A stretch of 64,000 nt of DNA, from positions 124,001-188,000 of the forward strand of contig NZ_LN868938.1 of assembly GCF_001182745.1 (NCBI RefSeq), read 5' to 3'. The notes under the pieces are model-generated. The model was given only the letters and a program-made list of their open reading frames with translations. It did not search any database and was not told the DNA's origin. The DNA is from Nocardia farcinica (GTDB taxonomy: Bacteria; Actinomycetota; Actinomycetes; Mycobacteriales; Mycobacteriaceae). Positions 54,148 to 60,409 of this stretch are shown piece after piece; the stretch's first letter is position 1, and each line of letters begins with the position of its first letter. The position numbers and the translations under genes were made by a program.

Positions 54148-54175
54148 GAAAGACCCCGGTTTCCCGGGGTCTTTC
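54148..54175. terminator. Terminator between DUF1304 and tRNA operon
   Basis: GAAAGACCCCGG (54148-54159) with CCGGGGTCTTTC (54164-54175), a perfect 12-bp stem with a TTTC loop, placed to stop both the plus-strand gene and the minus-strand tRNA operon. Confidence 0.75.
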
Positions 54176-54182
54176 TCGGTGG

Positions 54183-54254
54183 TGCGCGATACTGGGATTG
54201 AACCAGTGACCTCTTCCGTGTCAGGGAAGCGCTCTCCCGCTGAGCTAATCGCGC
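54183..54254 (-). tRNA. tRNA-Val (GAC)
   Basis: Minus-strand cloverleaf of 72 bases: acceptor GCGCGAT/ATCGCGC, D-arm TAGCTCAGCGGGAGAGC, anticodon stem CTTCC/GGAAG with loop CTGACAC (anticodon GAC), T-arm with GGTTCAATCCC. Discriminator A, and CCA is encoded at 54182-54180. Confidence 0.95.
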
Positions 54255-54255
54255 G

Positions 54256-54326
54256 AGGTGGAGACGGGAATCGAACCCGTGTGCACGGCTTTGCAGGCCG
54301 TTGCCTCACCACTCGGCCACTCCACC
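54256..54326 (-). tRNA. tRNA-Cys (GCA)
   Basis: Minus-strand 71-base tRNA: acceptor GGTGGAG/CTCCACC, anticodon loop CTGCAAA (anticodon GCA), T-loop GGTTCGATTCCC, discriminator U as expected for Cys. CCA not encoded. It lies 1 base from tRNA-Val, in the same operon. Confidence 0.95.
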
Positions 54327-54369
54327 GCGCAAAGGGGGAAGGCTTGTTACTGCCTGGCCCTACCTCTCG

Positions 54370-54442
54370 AGCGGATGACGGGATTCGAACCCGCGACCCT
54401 CACCTTGGCAAGGTGATGCGCTACCAGCTGCGCTACATCCGC
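54370..54442 (-). tRNA. tRNA-Gly (GCC)
   Basis: Minus-strand 73-base tRNA: acceptor GCGGATG/CATCCGC, D-arm TAGCGCAGCTGGTAGCGC, anticodon loop TTGCCAA (anticodon GCC), T-loop GGTTCGAATCCC. CCA not encoded. First tRNA of the Gly-Cys-Val operon. Confidence 0.95.
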
Positions 54443-54487
54443 ATTCGCACTTCCGGGGGCTTTCCGGCCTCCGTGGTGCGAGACAGA

Positions 54488-54517
54488 ACATTAGCCGACG
54501 CCCGGTGAAAGGTACAA
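54488..54517 (-). promoter_or_regulatory. Promoter of tRNA Gly-Cys-Val operon
   Basis: On the minus strand TTGTAC (54517-54512), an 18-base spacer and TAATGT (54493-54488) form a SigA-type promoter; the -10 is 46 bases before tRNA-Gly. The bases around and after the -10 (GCTAATGTTC..TCTCG) recur in the tRNA-Val(CAC) promoter. Confidence 0.65.
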
Positions 54518-54748
54518 ATCCGCTGGTAGAACGCCCGGAAACCGCGAAGTGTCATGGGGTGGGCGTGATGGATGGTGCGGGAGGGGCCCGGCACGCGGCG
54601 AAGCGCCGCCCGCGCACGCGAGCGACACCGCCGGAGCCGGCGACACTGCCGCGGTGGCCCGGCGACCGCGTCCCGGGGCGTCGCACACCGATCACGCACG
54701 GCACGGCTCCACCCCTCCGTCCCGCCGCGACCCTGTCCAAGTGGCGAT
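54518..54748. other. Spacer between divergent tRNA promoters
   Basis: About 230 bases within the 380-base gap between tRNA-Gly and tRNA-Val(CAC). Short frames on both strands lack coding features; nothing recognised beyond the two promoters at its ends. Confidence 0.4.
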
Positions 54749-54779
54749 TTGGTGACCGGCGGGTGACCCGTGCTAATGT
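54749..54779 (+). promoter_or_regulatory. Promoter of tRNA-Val (CAC)
   Basis: TTGGTG (54749-54754), 19-base spacer, then TAATGT (54774-54779), extended by TGC upstream; 44 bases before the tRNA. The -35 is weak and the spacing long; the -10 is convincing. Confidence 0.5.
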
Positions 54780-54822
54780 TCCATCTCGTTCGGACGGTGC
54801 GAATCGCCCGGGCGCCCGCTTC

Positions 54823-54897
54823 GGTCTCATAGCTCAGCGGGAGAGCGTCCGCCTCACACGCGGAAGGTCGCTGGTTCGATCCCAGCTGGGACCACCA
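54823..54897 (+). tRNA. tRNA-Val (CAC)
   Basis: Plus-strand tRNA with acceptor GGTCTCA/TGGGACC, D-arm TAGCTCAGCGGGAGAGC, anticodon stem CCGC/GCGG around loop CTCACAC (anticodon CAC), T-loop GGTTCGATCCC, discriminator A and encoded CCA. Prophage sequence begins shortly downstream, so its 3' half is a possible attachment site. Confidence 0.95.
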
Positions 54898-54903
54898 CCA
54901 GAA

Positions 54904-54940
54904 AAAGGCCCTGACCAGGGAATACCCGGTCAGGGCCTTT
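54904..54940 (+). terminator. Terminator of tRNA-Val (CAC)
   Basis: AAAGGCCCTGACC (54904-54916) with GGTCAGGGCCTTT (54928-54940), 13-bp perfect stem, 11-base loop, followed by CTCGT. Confidence 0.8.
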
Positions 54941-54956
54941 CTCGTGCTCGGGGGTG

Positions 54957-54978
54957 CTGTAGCCAAACCTGTAGCCAA
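54957..54978. repeat. Direct repeat CTGTAGCCAA at the prophage edge
   Basis: CTGTAGCCAA occurs at 54957-54966 and 54969-54978 (12-base period), immediately inside the presumed prophage boundary. Such repeats can be integrase arm sites; this is inference. Confidence 0.45.
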
Positions 54979-55003
54979 CCCCGATTTTCCGGTGCCGCCT
55001 CGG

Positions 55004-55093
55004 CTACACCAGGAACGCGGCGATGATGGTGCCGATCGCACCAAGGATCTTCACCACATCACCACCATCGAGCCGATCGAGAATCGCGCTCAC
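55004..55093 (-). CDS. 29-residue membrane micro-protein after lysin
   Basis: GTG 55093 to TAG: SAILDRLDGGDVVKILGAIG followed by TIIAAFLV. An AAGGAGGT Shine-Dalgarno continuing into GATC, complementary to the 16S rRNA end, lies seven bases upstream, the best such site I saw in the window. The second half is a short hydrophobic helix. Being last in the lysis region, it may be a miniature holin-like or accessory lysis peptide; no family recognised. Too short for composition tests, so the ribosome-binding site is the main evidence. Confidence 0.55.
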   Translation of the reverse strand: MSAILDRLDGGDVVKILGAIGTIIAAFLV

Positions 55094-55133
55094 TCCGATC
55101 ACCTCCTTCCCGCCGCAGCAGCGGCAGCGCTCA

Positions 55134-55238
55134 CTACTGCTCGAACTCGATGCCCTCGAGCCACGCACCCAACCGGCGCGCCGCCGACTGCACCCGCCGA
55201 TCCACCGCGGCCCGCAGCCGCCGCCAACCCCGCCTCAC
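55134..55238 (-). CDS. 34-residue basic micro-protein coupled to lysin
   Basis: GTG 55238 overlaps the lysin stop codon (GTGA). The product RRGWRRLRAAVDRRVQSAAR continues RLGAWLEGIEFEQ: a strongly basic amphipathic helix with an acidic end. Translational coupling to the lysin is the main support. It could be a lysis accessory peptide or simply a chance frame. It is followed by the 29-residue ORF. Confidence 0.4.
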   Translation of the reverse strand: MRRGWRRLRAAVDRRVQSAARRLGAWLEGIEFEQ

Positions 55239-56224
55239 TGCCCGCGCCGCAGCAGTTCCCCGAGAACGTCGACCGGCAGCCTCCCGGTCCCGTCTGCCTT
55301 CTTGCCCAGGATTTCCGGCCAGCCCGGGAACGAGCGGGCAACGTCCACCGTCCTCCGCTCAGGGTCGAGGTAGTGGGTATCGCGCGAGCCCGTCAACTGC
55401 TCGCGGATGTCCTTCACGTCCGAAATCAGCGGACCCAGGTAGCCCTGCATGAACTCGGTCAGCGCCTTGTACAGATCGGTGTCGCTCATCCTCGGTGATC
55501 CAATCGCCAGGGCCCACGTCTTGGGGCCGATCAATCCGTCCGGCATCAGACCGGCCGGGATCTGGTACTCGATGGCGCGCCGCCGGGTCGCCTCCCCGTA
55601 GATGCCATCCGCTGGAATGCCTGCGGCGGTCTGCCACCGACGCAGGCCGTCCACCCACTCGGTGGGCTCACCGGCCCGGCCCGAGATGGACTCCTCCGGC
55701 CCCTCATAAGGGCCGTAGTAGTAGCCGGGCGGTAGCGGGAAGGCGCGCGGGTCGGGCTCGCCGACCGGACCGGGGTAGTACCAGAAGTCATGGAACAGAC
55801 GGTCGTTCCACGCGCGGGCGCCGTTGTTGAGCAAGACGCCCGGCCAGCCCCGCGATTCGAAATCGAACTGACGGCCGTCGATGAAGAACGAACACGCGGT
55901 GTGCGAGTTCGGGCCGCCACCGCCGTGCTGCACGCCAACCCGTAGGGGAGCGTCGGCGGGGATCGCCGCGGCGGAGCTGGCGGGCAGCAGCCCGCACGGT
56001 GCCGGGGTGCGGTTCATCCGCGCGAGACGCAAGGTCTCGGTCGACCCGTACCGGCGGTACGGGTCGATGCCGTGCACGATCGCGGCGGCCGAGAACACCA
56101 CGCCCGAGCAGTCGGTGGAGTCGCGCGGGTCGCGGGTGAAGCTGCCGCCGTAGGCGTAGGGGAGTCCGTGCCGGGCGCGGGCGAACGCCAGCAGCTCGGC
56201 CATGCGGGTGCGGGTGGTGGCCAT
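55235..56224 (-). CDS. Endolysin: NlpC/P60-like peptidase with peptidoglycan-binding domain
   Basis: A 329-residue lysin. Residues about 5-140 resemble an NlpC/P60-type cysteine peptidase: RHGLPYAYGGSF, TDCSGVVFSAAAI (catalytic Cys) and, later, GGGGPNSHTACSFF (His). Residues about 185-245 match a peptidoglycan-binding helical repeat (LRRWQTAAGIPADGIYGEATRRRAIEYQIPAGLMPDGLIGPKTWALAI). A C-terminal helical part of 80 residues is phage-specific. It degrades the host wall at lysis. ATG 56224 is supported by a TACCTT box eight bases upstream; TTG 56254 is an alternative. Confidence 0.8.
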   Translation of the reverse strand: MATTRTRMAELLAFARARHGLPYAYGGSFTRDPRDSTDCSGVVFSAAAIVHGIDPYRRYGSTETLRLARMNRTPAPCGLLPASSAAAIPADAPLRVGVQHGGGGPNSHTACSFFIDGRQFDFESRGWPGVLLNNGARAWNDRLFHDFWYYPGPVGEPDPRAFPLPPGYYYGPYEGPEESISGRAGEPTEWVDGLRRWQTAAGIPADGIYGEATRRRAIEYQIPAGLMPDGLIGPKTWALAIGSPRMSDTDLYKALTEFMQGYLGPLISDVKDIREQLTGSRDTHYLDPERRTVDVARSFPGWPEILGKKADGTGRLPVDVLGELLRRGQ

Positions 56225-56232
56225 GCCCGGGG

Positions 56233-56238
56233 AAGGTA
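56233..56238 (-). promoter_or_regulatory. Possible -10 box of lysin gene
   Basis: TACCTT on the minus strand, 8 bases before ATG 56224; no clear -35. Confidence 0.3.
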
Positions 56239-56413
56239 GAGACCTGGGGTGCAACAGCCTGGACTATGCCTAGACACGTCCAGCCCCGGCCGTCGCCGAA
56301 CCCGCTGGTCAATCGGTGTTTCCGGTCACTTCGCGGCAGCCCGACCAGGCAACCGCGTGGACTGTACACACACACGATTGATACGGTGGAGGGAGACAGG
56401 AAGGAGGTGCGCC

Positions 56414-56821
56414 ATGACGCTCCACTACATCGGCGTAGGTGACGTCGCCGCCCGGCTCGGAAAGTCCCGATCCACGATCAACGGCTGGATCGCCGACCGG
56501 AAGCTCCCGCCGCCGAACGCCCAGATCGGGCCGAAGATCATCGGGTGGCTGCCCGAGCTGATCGACCAGCCCGACAGCTGGCCGACCGCGGTGCACAACA
56601 CCGTCCGGTACCTGTCGGCTCCCGAACTCGCCGAGCGGATCGGCGTGCAGCGGACCACCCTCAACCGGTACAAGCTGCCCGTCGAGGACGCGCTGATCGG
56701 GGACGTGCGGGGATGGCTGGCGCAGACCGTGGATGACTGGAACGCCCGCCGCCCGGGCAAGCGGGTGCCCCGAGACCAGGAGGACTGGAACCTACCGCCT
56801 GCCCTCCAGGGGCGCCGATAG
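56414..56821 (+). CDS. Small phage protein with two tandem HTH units
   Basis: A 135-residue protein on the strand opposite to the tail genes. Two AlpA/MerR-type helix-turn-helix units follow each other: about 5-45 (YIGVGDVAARLGKSRSTINGWIADRKLPPP) and about 66-100 (YLSAPELAERIGVQRTTLNRYKLP), each followed by an IG..GW element. ATG 56414 has AGGAGGTG six bases upstream. It may regulate the lysis or tail operons or excision. It begins divergent from the lysin gene, with 189 bases between. Confidence 0.72.
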   Translation: MTLHYIGVGDVAARLGKSRSTINGWIADRKLPPPNAQIGPKIIGWLPELIDQPDSWPTAVHNTVRYLSAPELAERIGVQRTTLNRYKLPVEDALIGDVRGWLAQTVDDWNARRPGKRVPRDQEDWNLPPALQGRR

Positions 56822-56836
56822 GCCAGTCCTCCCGGT

Positions 56837-57142
56837 TCACTCGCCCGCGAACGCCGCGAACGCCTTGAACGACTGCTGCTGCTCCTCGACCTCGAACCCC
56901 GGCGGCGGTGTGTCGTCCTCCAGGTCCGGCCGGTACAGGATCTGATTCAGCCGCTCCAGCGCCTTCGCGTGGGCGTGCTCGGTGAGCATCACCTCCACCA
57001 CGTCCAGAACGGCGTGCATGTCCGGGAGCATACGCAGCGGGTCGGGGATACCGGCCAGGATCAACCGGCCCCGAACCCGCCGCCACTCCCGCGCCGCGTA
57101 CTCCGCTAGGGCCGCGACGGCCCGGTAGGGCGGGCAGTGCCC
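56837..57142 (-). CDS. Tail assembly chaperone, -1 frameshift extension
   Basis: This is the second frame of the tail assembly chaperone. It is open from just before the proposed slip (57139-57142) and reads CPPYRAVAALAEYAAREWRR, then VRGRLILAGIPDPLRMLPDM, HAVLDVVEVMLTEHA, ending KAFAAFAGE. Siphoviruses make a gpG/gpGT-like pair by -1 slippage, with the longer product carrying such a segment that contacts the tape measure protein. A separate TTG start at 57064 exists but has no ribosome-binding site and would lose the conserved-looking front part. Confidence in the fusion is moderate. Confidence 0.62.
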   Translation of the reverse strand, partial: GHCPPYRAVAALAEYAAREWRRVRGRLILAGIPDPLRMLPDMHAVLDVVEVMLTEHAHAKALERLNQILYRPDLEDDTPPPGFEVEEQQQSFKAFAAFAGE

Positions 57143-57780
57143 AGCGTCGCGATCTTGCGCATCAGGTCACCGAAGTGCTCCATCGTGAACGAATCGTCCG
57201 GGTCCATCATCGCCATCAGCAGTTCGTTGTAGGACCGATCGGAGATGTGGCGTCGCACGAACAGCGCGATCATGTCGTTCTGCGTCTTCACCGGGGTGAA
57301 CTTGGAGACCGCCATCGAGAACGCTTGCAACGCCGCAGGCTGCGGCACCCGCACCTGCACGGTGCGGCCGTTCAGGTCCACGGTCTCGTGCGGCCACACC
57401 GGGTACGGATTGCCGTCGTCGTCCAACACCACGCGGCCGTGCTCGTCGCGGTCGTACTCGCCGACCGGGATCGGCTCACCGCGGCCATCGCGCACCAGCT
57501 CCCCATGCTCGTCCCGCTCGAACTCCCGGCCCGCCGGGTCGATCACCGCGGGCGCGCTCACCACCTCGGCGGGCGCGGACTCGGCGAGCCCGACCGCGCC
57601 GGGGATCGCGTCGGCGCCGGGGATCGGCACCGGCGAGACCGGCGGACGCTGGGCGCGCCGCTCACGCACCAACGCCTGCGCCTCCGCGAGCTCGGCGCGC
57701 TCCCGCTCGATCTGCTCGCGCTCCAACCGCGCAGTCTGCGCGGCCAGATCGTCGTTTCCCCTGGGGGTCTCGTACACCAT
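57106..57780 (-). CDS. Phage tail assembly chaperone, first frame
   Basis: A 224-residue protein. A helical, charged N-terminus (LEREQIERERAELAEAQALVRERR) and a variable Pro/Ala part precede the chaperone-like region (about 140-215): ETVDLNGRTVQVRVPQPAALQAFSMAVSKF, NDMIALFVRRHISDRSYNELLMAMMDPDDSF, EHFGDLMRKIATLG. ATG 57780 follows GGAGAA. The gene ends in RPTGPSRP and its 3' end overlaps the -1 frame extension. Its position after the minor tail genes, not before the tape measure gene, is unusual. Confidence 0.65.
   Translation of the reverse strand: MVYETPRGNDDLAAQTARLEREQIERERAELAEAQALVRERRAQRPPVSPVPIPGADAIPGAVGLAESAPAEVVSAPAVIDPAGREFERDEHGELVRDGRGEPIPVGEYDRDEHGRVVLDDDGNPYPVWPHETVDLNGRTVQVRVPQPAALQAFSMAVSKFTPVKTQNDMIALFVRRHISDRSYNELLMAMMDPDDSFTMEHFGDLMRKIATLGTARPTGPSRP
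57139..57144 (-). other. Candidate -1 ribosomal slip site
   Basis: CTG-GGC on the minus strand: the GGC codon (57141-57139) can re-pair one base back as GGG. No canonical X-XXY-YYZ heptamer is present in the overlap, so the exact site is tentative. Confidence 0.35.
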
Positions 57781-57839
57781 CAGGCTTCTCCATCCCGTCG
57801 CTGCCCTGGTCTGACAGCGCGCCACCGTAGAGAGCGGGG

Positions 57840-58136
57840 GTGCAGTACCAGCGCGATCGATGCTTGGATCGATGCATGGACCGGCGACCCAGGCTGTACC
57901 GCACACCCAAGGGGTGGGCCGAGGAAGCACCCTCGCACTGCCCGCACGGCCACCGGTTCACCGGCGGGTGCGTGCTGGTCGGGCACCGCTCCTGCAAGAC
58001 CATCGGCCGCCACCGCACCCACACCTGCCTGACCTGCCTCGATGAGGGCCGACCCGACAGCGACGCCACCGTGTACACGCCGCCGCTCACCGCCGACTGC
58101 GACCACACAGCGTTCGATGAACGGTCGGTGATGTGA
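57840..58136 (+). CDS. Small phage zinc-finger protein
   Basis: A protein of up to 98 residues with a Cys/His array CPHGHRF ... GGCVLVGHRSC ... HTCLTC in its centre, resembling the C-x2-GH ... C-x2-C zinc knuckles common in small actinophage proteins of HNH/unknown type. GTG 57840 and ATG 57876 are both possible starts; neither has a clear ribosome-binding site, and a 12-base direct repeat (57855-57875) overlaps the region. It lies on the plus strand between the chaperone and the membrane-protein genes. Function unknown. Confidence 0.55.
   Translation: MQYQRDRCLDRCMDRRPRLYRTPKGWAEEAPSHCPHGHRFTGGCVLVGHRSCKTIGRHRTHTCLTCLDEGRPDSDATVYTPPLTADCDHTAFDERSVM
57855..57875. repeat. Direct repeat GATCGATGC
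   Basis: GATCGATGC at 57855-57863 and 57867-57875, 12-base period, inside or just before the zinc-finger gene; could be a regulator site. Confidence 0.4.
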
Positions 58137-58144
58137 CCGGCGCG

Positions 58145-58735
58145 CTACTTCCACACGTCGTGCGGCTCCACGGATTCCGGGTCTACCGACACGCCAGCGC
58201 CCATGGCCTCGTCTCGCTCGACCAGCTGTAGGCCGCCGTCAGCGGTGGCCCTCGGGGTGAACCAGTACCCGGCGGGCCGGCCGAACCGCAGGAGCCGGTT
58301 CCGGTTCCGCCACCGCCACACCTGGTACTCCTCCGTCCTCATGTTCACTCGCACCGCGTATTCGCGCACACTGCGGCCGTAATGCTCGAACCAGGTCAGC
58401 CCGACCCACGGCGCGGTCACCGCGTCCGCGGGGTAGGAGATCGCGACCTCGATCGGGTCGGACTCGCAGGTCATCTTCGGCAGGTGATGTGGCGTCTTGA
58501 ACAGCACGTTCCCTGCACCCCAGACACGAGCGCGGGCCTCGTAGCGGACCGCGGCACCCATCGCCCGGATCAGCACATCCGCCTCAGCCTCGCCGTTGGT
58601 GACGATCTGGCTCCGGCGGGTGTTCACATTTACCCCCGGTACGGGGGCCTCTCGTAGTTTCAGGTACACCGAGTACGCCGAAACCCCCAAGGCCGCAACA
58701 GCGACCGGCGATCCGATCAGCGCGAGCATGCTCAT
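58145..58735 (-). CDS. Prophage membrane-anchored protein of unknown family (possible moron)
   Basis: A 196-residue protein with one N-terminal transmembrane helix (residues 3-24, LALIGSPVAVAALGVSAYSVYL), then a soluble, beta-rich part (VNVNTRRSQIVTNGEAEADVLIRAMGAAVRYEARARVWGAGNVLF ... WRWRNRNRLLRFGRPAGYWFTPRA). I do not recognise the family. A host-type leaderless promoter (TACGAT, eight bases before ATG 58735) suggests expression in the lysogen. It is divergent from an XRE regulator 84 bp away. Superinfection exclusion is one possible role. Confidence 0.6.
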   Translation of the reverse strand: MSMLALIGSPVAVAALGVSAYSVYLKLREAPVPGVNVNTRRSQIVTNGEAEADVLIRAMGAAVRYEARARVWGAGNVLFKTPHHLPKMTCESDPIEVAISYPADAVTAPWVGLTWFEHYGRSVREYAVRVNMRTEEYQVWRWRNRNRLLRFGRPAGYWFTPRATADGGLQLVERDEAMGAGVSVDPESVEPHDVWK

Positions 58736-58743
58736 GCCCGCAG

Positions 58744-58749
58744 ATCGTA
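58744..58749 (-). promoter_or_regulatory. -10 box of leaderless prophage membrane gene
   Basis: TACGAT on the minus strand, 8 bases before ATG 58735. Confidence 0.45.
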
Positions 58750-58807
58750 CGAGCGGCCGCCGACACCCACGCCCTCCGATACGCCTACGCAGCCGACTGC
58801 TCGTGGA

Positions 58808-58813
58808 TAGCCT
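58808..58813 (+). promoter_or_regulatory. -10 box of leaderless XRE gene
   Basis: TAGCCT, 6 bases before ATG 58820; back to back with the 58744 box. Confidence 0.45.
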
Positions 58814-58819
58814 GAGGTG

Positions 58820-59203
58820 ATGACAGAGTGGCAGCATGTCGGCGAACTCACCCGGCAGGTCGCGGCTGAGCTGCGTGTGCAGCGCGCCGCGTTGGACTGG
58901 ACTCAGCAAGACCTCGCCCAGCGAGTAGGCATCCCACACGATGCGCTCGCCCGGATCGAGGCGTGTGGCAGCTCGATTGACCTCGACCTCCTGACGAGGT
59001 TCGCGGCGGTGTTCGCTCTGGATCCCCCGGACTTCCTCGCCGCCGCGATCCGCAACTCCGAGCAACGGCTGAGGGACGGCAACCTGTATCTCCCGGACGG
59101 ATCATTGGACCCGGTGCAAGTCTCGGTCGCGCCGCCGTCGAAGGAACACCTCGCCATGCTGCGAGCCACGAGGGAAGAACGAAAGCGGCAGCGAGGCGAG
59201 TAG
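58820..59203 (+). CDS. XRE family HTH regulator
   Basis: A 127-residue regulator. The Cro/C1-type HTH spans about residues 14-72 (VAAELRVQRAALDWTQQDLAQRVGIPHDALARIEACGSSIDLDLLTRFAAVFALDPPDFLAAA), with a polar C-terminal tail. ATG 58820 follows the -10 spacing; GTG 58817 is an alternative. It is transcribed against the tail genes and divergent from the membrane protein. It may be the prophage repressor or a local regulator of its neighbour. Confidence 0.75.
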   Translation: MTEWQHVGELTRQVAAELRVQRAALDWTQQDLAQRVGIPHDALARIEACGSSIDLDLLTRFAAVFALDPPDFLAAAIRNSEQRLRDGNLYLPDGSLDPVQVSVAPPSKEHLAMLRATREERKRQRGE

Positions 59204-59216
59204 TCGTCTCCCGGCG

Positions 59217-59825
59217 CTACGTGAACGCGGGCGTGGTGAATACGTCCAGGCGGACGGGCCCGATCTTGAGCAGGCGCAGCGGGGCCGGGTCGCCGTAGAT
59301 GCTGGCCCAGTCCAGTCCCCACGCCAGCGTCGACCACGACACCTGCACTTTCGCGCGGATCGCCTCGCCCGGTGCCAGCGCGACCAGGTCACCGATCGGC
59401 ACGCTGTGGGTGGGGTGCCGGTCCTCCATCAGATAGAACACTCCCACCGTCTGGCCGGAGACGGTGCCGGTGCCGAGGTCGCCGTACCCGCGGACCCGCG
59501 ATTCCTCCGTCAACGCGGGATCGGCTGGTGCCACACCGGAGGACAAGCCCCACTGGTAGCGGACTTGCAGATGCTTGAGGTTGTCGATGGAGTACCGCAC
59601 CGGCCCCTGCGTCATCAGCACGTACGCCCGCTGAGCGATCGGCGTGTTGTTCGTCCACGTCAGGTTCGTGGTGAACAGGGTCGTCCCGCCCGGGTTGGCG
59701 ACCACGGTCGGGTTCGCGCCGCCGGCCTGGGCGGTGGCGCGGTGCGCGAACTGCCAGTGCCGCAGCGGCGACACCGCGCCATCGGTCACCTCGAAGAACT
59801 CGGGATCGATGCAGGGATTGGTCAC
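59217..59825 (-). CDS. Phage tail-region protein, paralogue 1
   Basis: A 202-residue protein, last of the minor-tail series. It shares a pattern with the next two genes upstream: a LTWTNNTPIAQRAYVL strand, a middle Y-Q-W-G block, ALAPGEAIRAKVQVSW and an end PLRLLKIGPVRLDVF. No enzyme motif. Probably a structural tail-tip or fibre protein. GTG 59825 overlaps the previous stop (GTGA) and has GGAGGAC upstream. Confidence 0.62.
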   Translation of the reverse strand: MTNPCIDPEFFEVTDGAVSPLRHWQFAHRATAQAGGANPTVVANPGGTTLFTTNLTWTNNTPIAQRAYVLMTQGPVRYSIDNLKHLQVRYQWGLSSGVAPADPALTEESRVRGYGDLGTGTVSGQTVGVFYLMEDRHPTHSVPIGDLVALAPGEAIRAKVQVSWSTLAWGLDWASIYGDPAPLRLLKIGPVRLDVFTTPAFT

Positions 59826-60409
59826 GGTGTGTCCTCCGGGATCGCCCACAGCCGCAGCCGGACCCAGAACGCGCGCACCACCTGCAACGCGTTCGACGGT
59901 GCCCGCCACTGGCCGGGTGTGGTGTACAGGGCGGCGTAGCGGATGTGCACGGTGTCCCCGGCCGGGACGGTGCCGATGCCGTCGAACCGCACACTGTCGT
60001 CCCAGCCACGGAACATGCGCGCGTAGTGGACCTGGTTGTAGGACCACGGGGTGCCTTGGCCTTTCGCGCCGATACCGTCCTCGGTCAGGTACGGCTCCGG
60101 CGCGTTGGGGGACAGGCCCACATCCCAGGTGATCGCGTCATCGAGCACGTACGTGTTCGGGTTCGCGGCCACGATGGTGCGCGGCGCTCGATGCGTGCCA
60201 AGCCAGCATTCCTGGTCCACGCCGGTCGTGTTCGTCCACGACAGCTCGGCCTGGATGAACGGCACCGGGTCGGACGCGCGTTGCACCTCGCCGTCGCGGG
60301 TGGAGGCGACGAACCGCTCGGCCGCGATCCGCGGAAGCCAGCCATCACCCAGCCCGGTACCGCGCGGGCTGGAGAACATCCATTCGCTCGAGCAGATGGC
60401 CAGGGTCAT
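59822..60409 (-). CDS. Phage tail-region protein, paralogue 2
   Basis: A 195-residue protein of the same build as its neighbours: IQAELSWTNTTGVDQECWL, RTIVAANPNTYVLDDAITWDVG, YNQVHYARMF, GTVPAGDTVHIRYAALY and the end VRLRLWAIPED. ATG 60409 lies in an ATGA overlap. Probably a virion component; no family name recalled. Confidence 0.62.
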   Translation of the reverse strand: MTLAICSSEWMFSSPRGTGLGDGWLPRIAAERFVASTRDGEVQRASDPVPFIQAELSWTNTTGVDQECWLGTHRAPRTIVAANPNTYVLDDAITWDVGLSPNAPEPYLTEDGIGAKGQGTPWSYNQVHYARMFRGWDDSVRFDGIGTVPAGDTVHIRYAALYTTPGQWRAPSNALQVVRAFWVRLRLWAIPEDTP

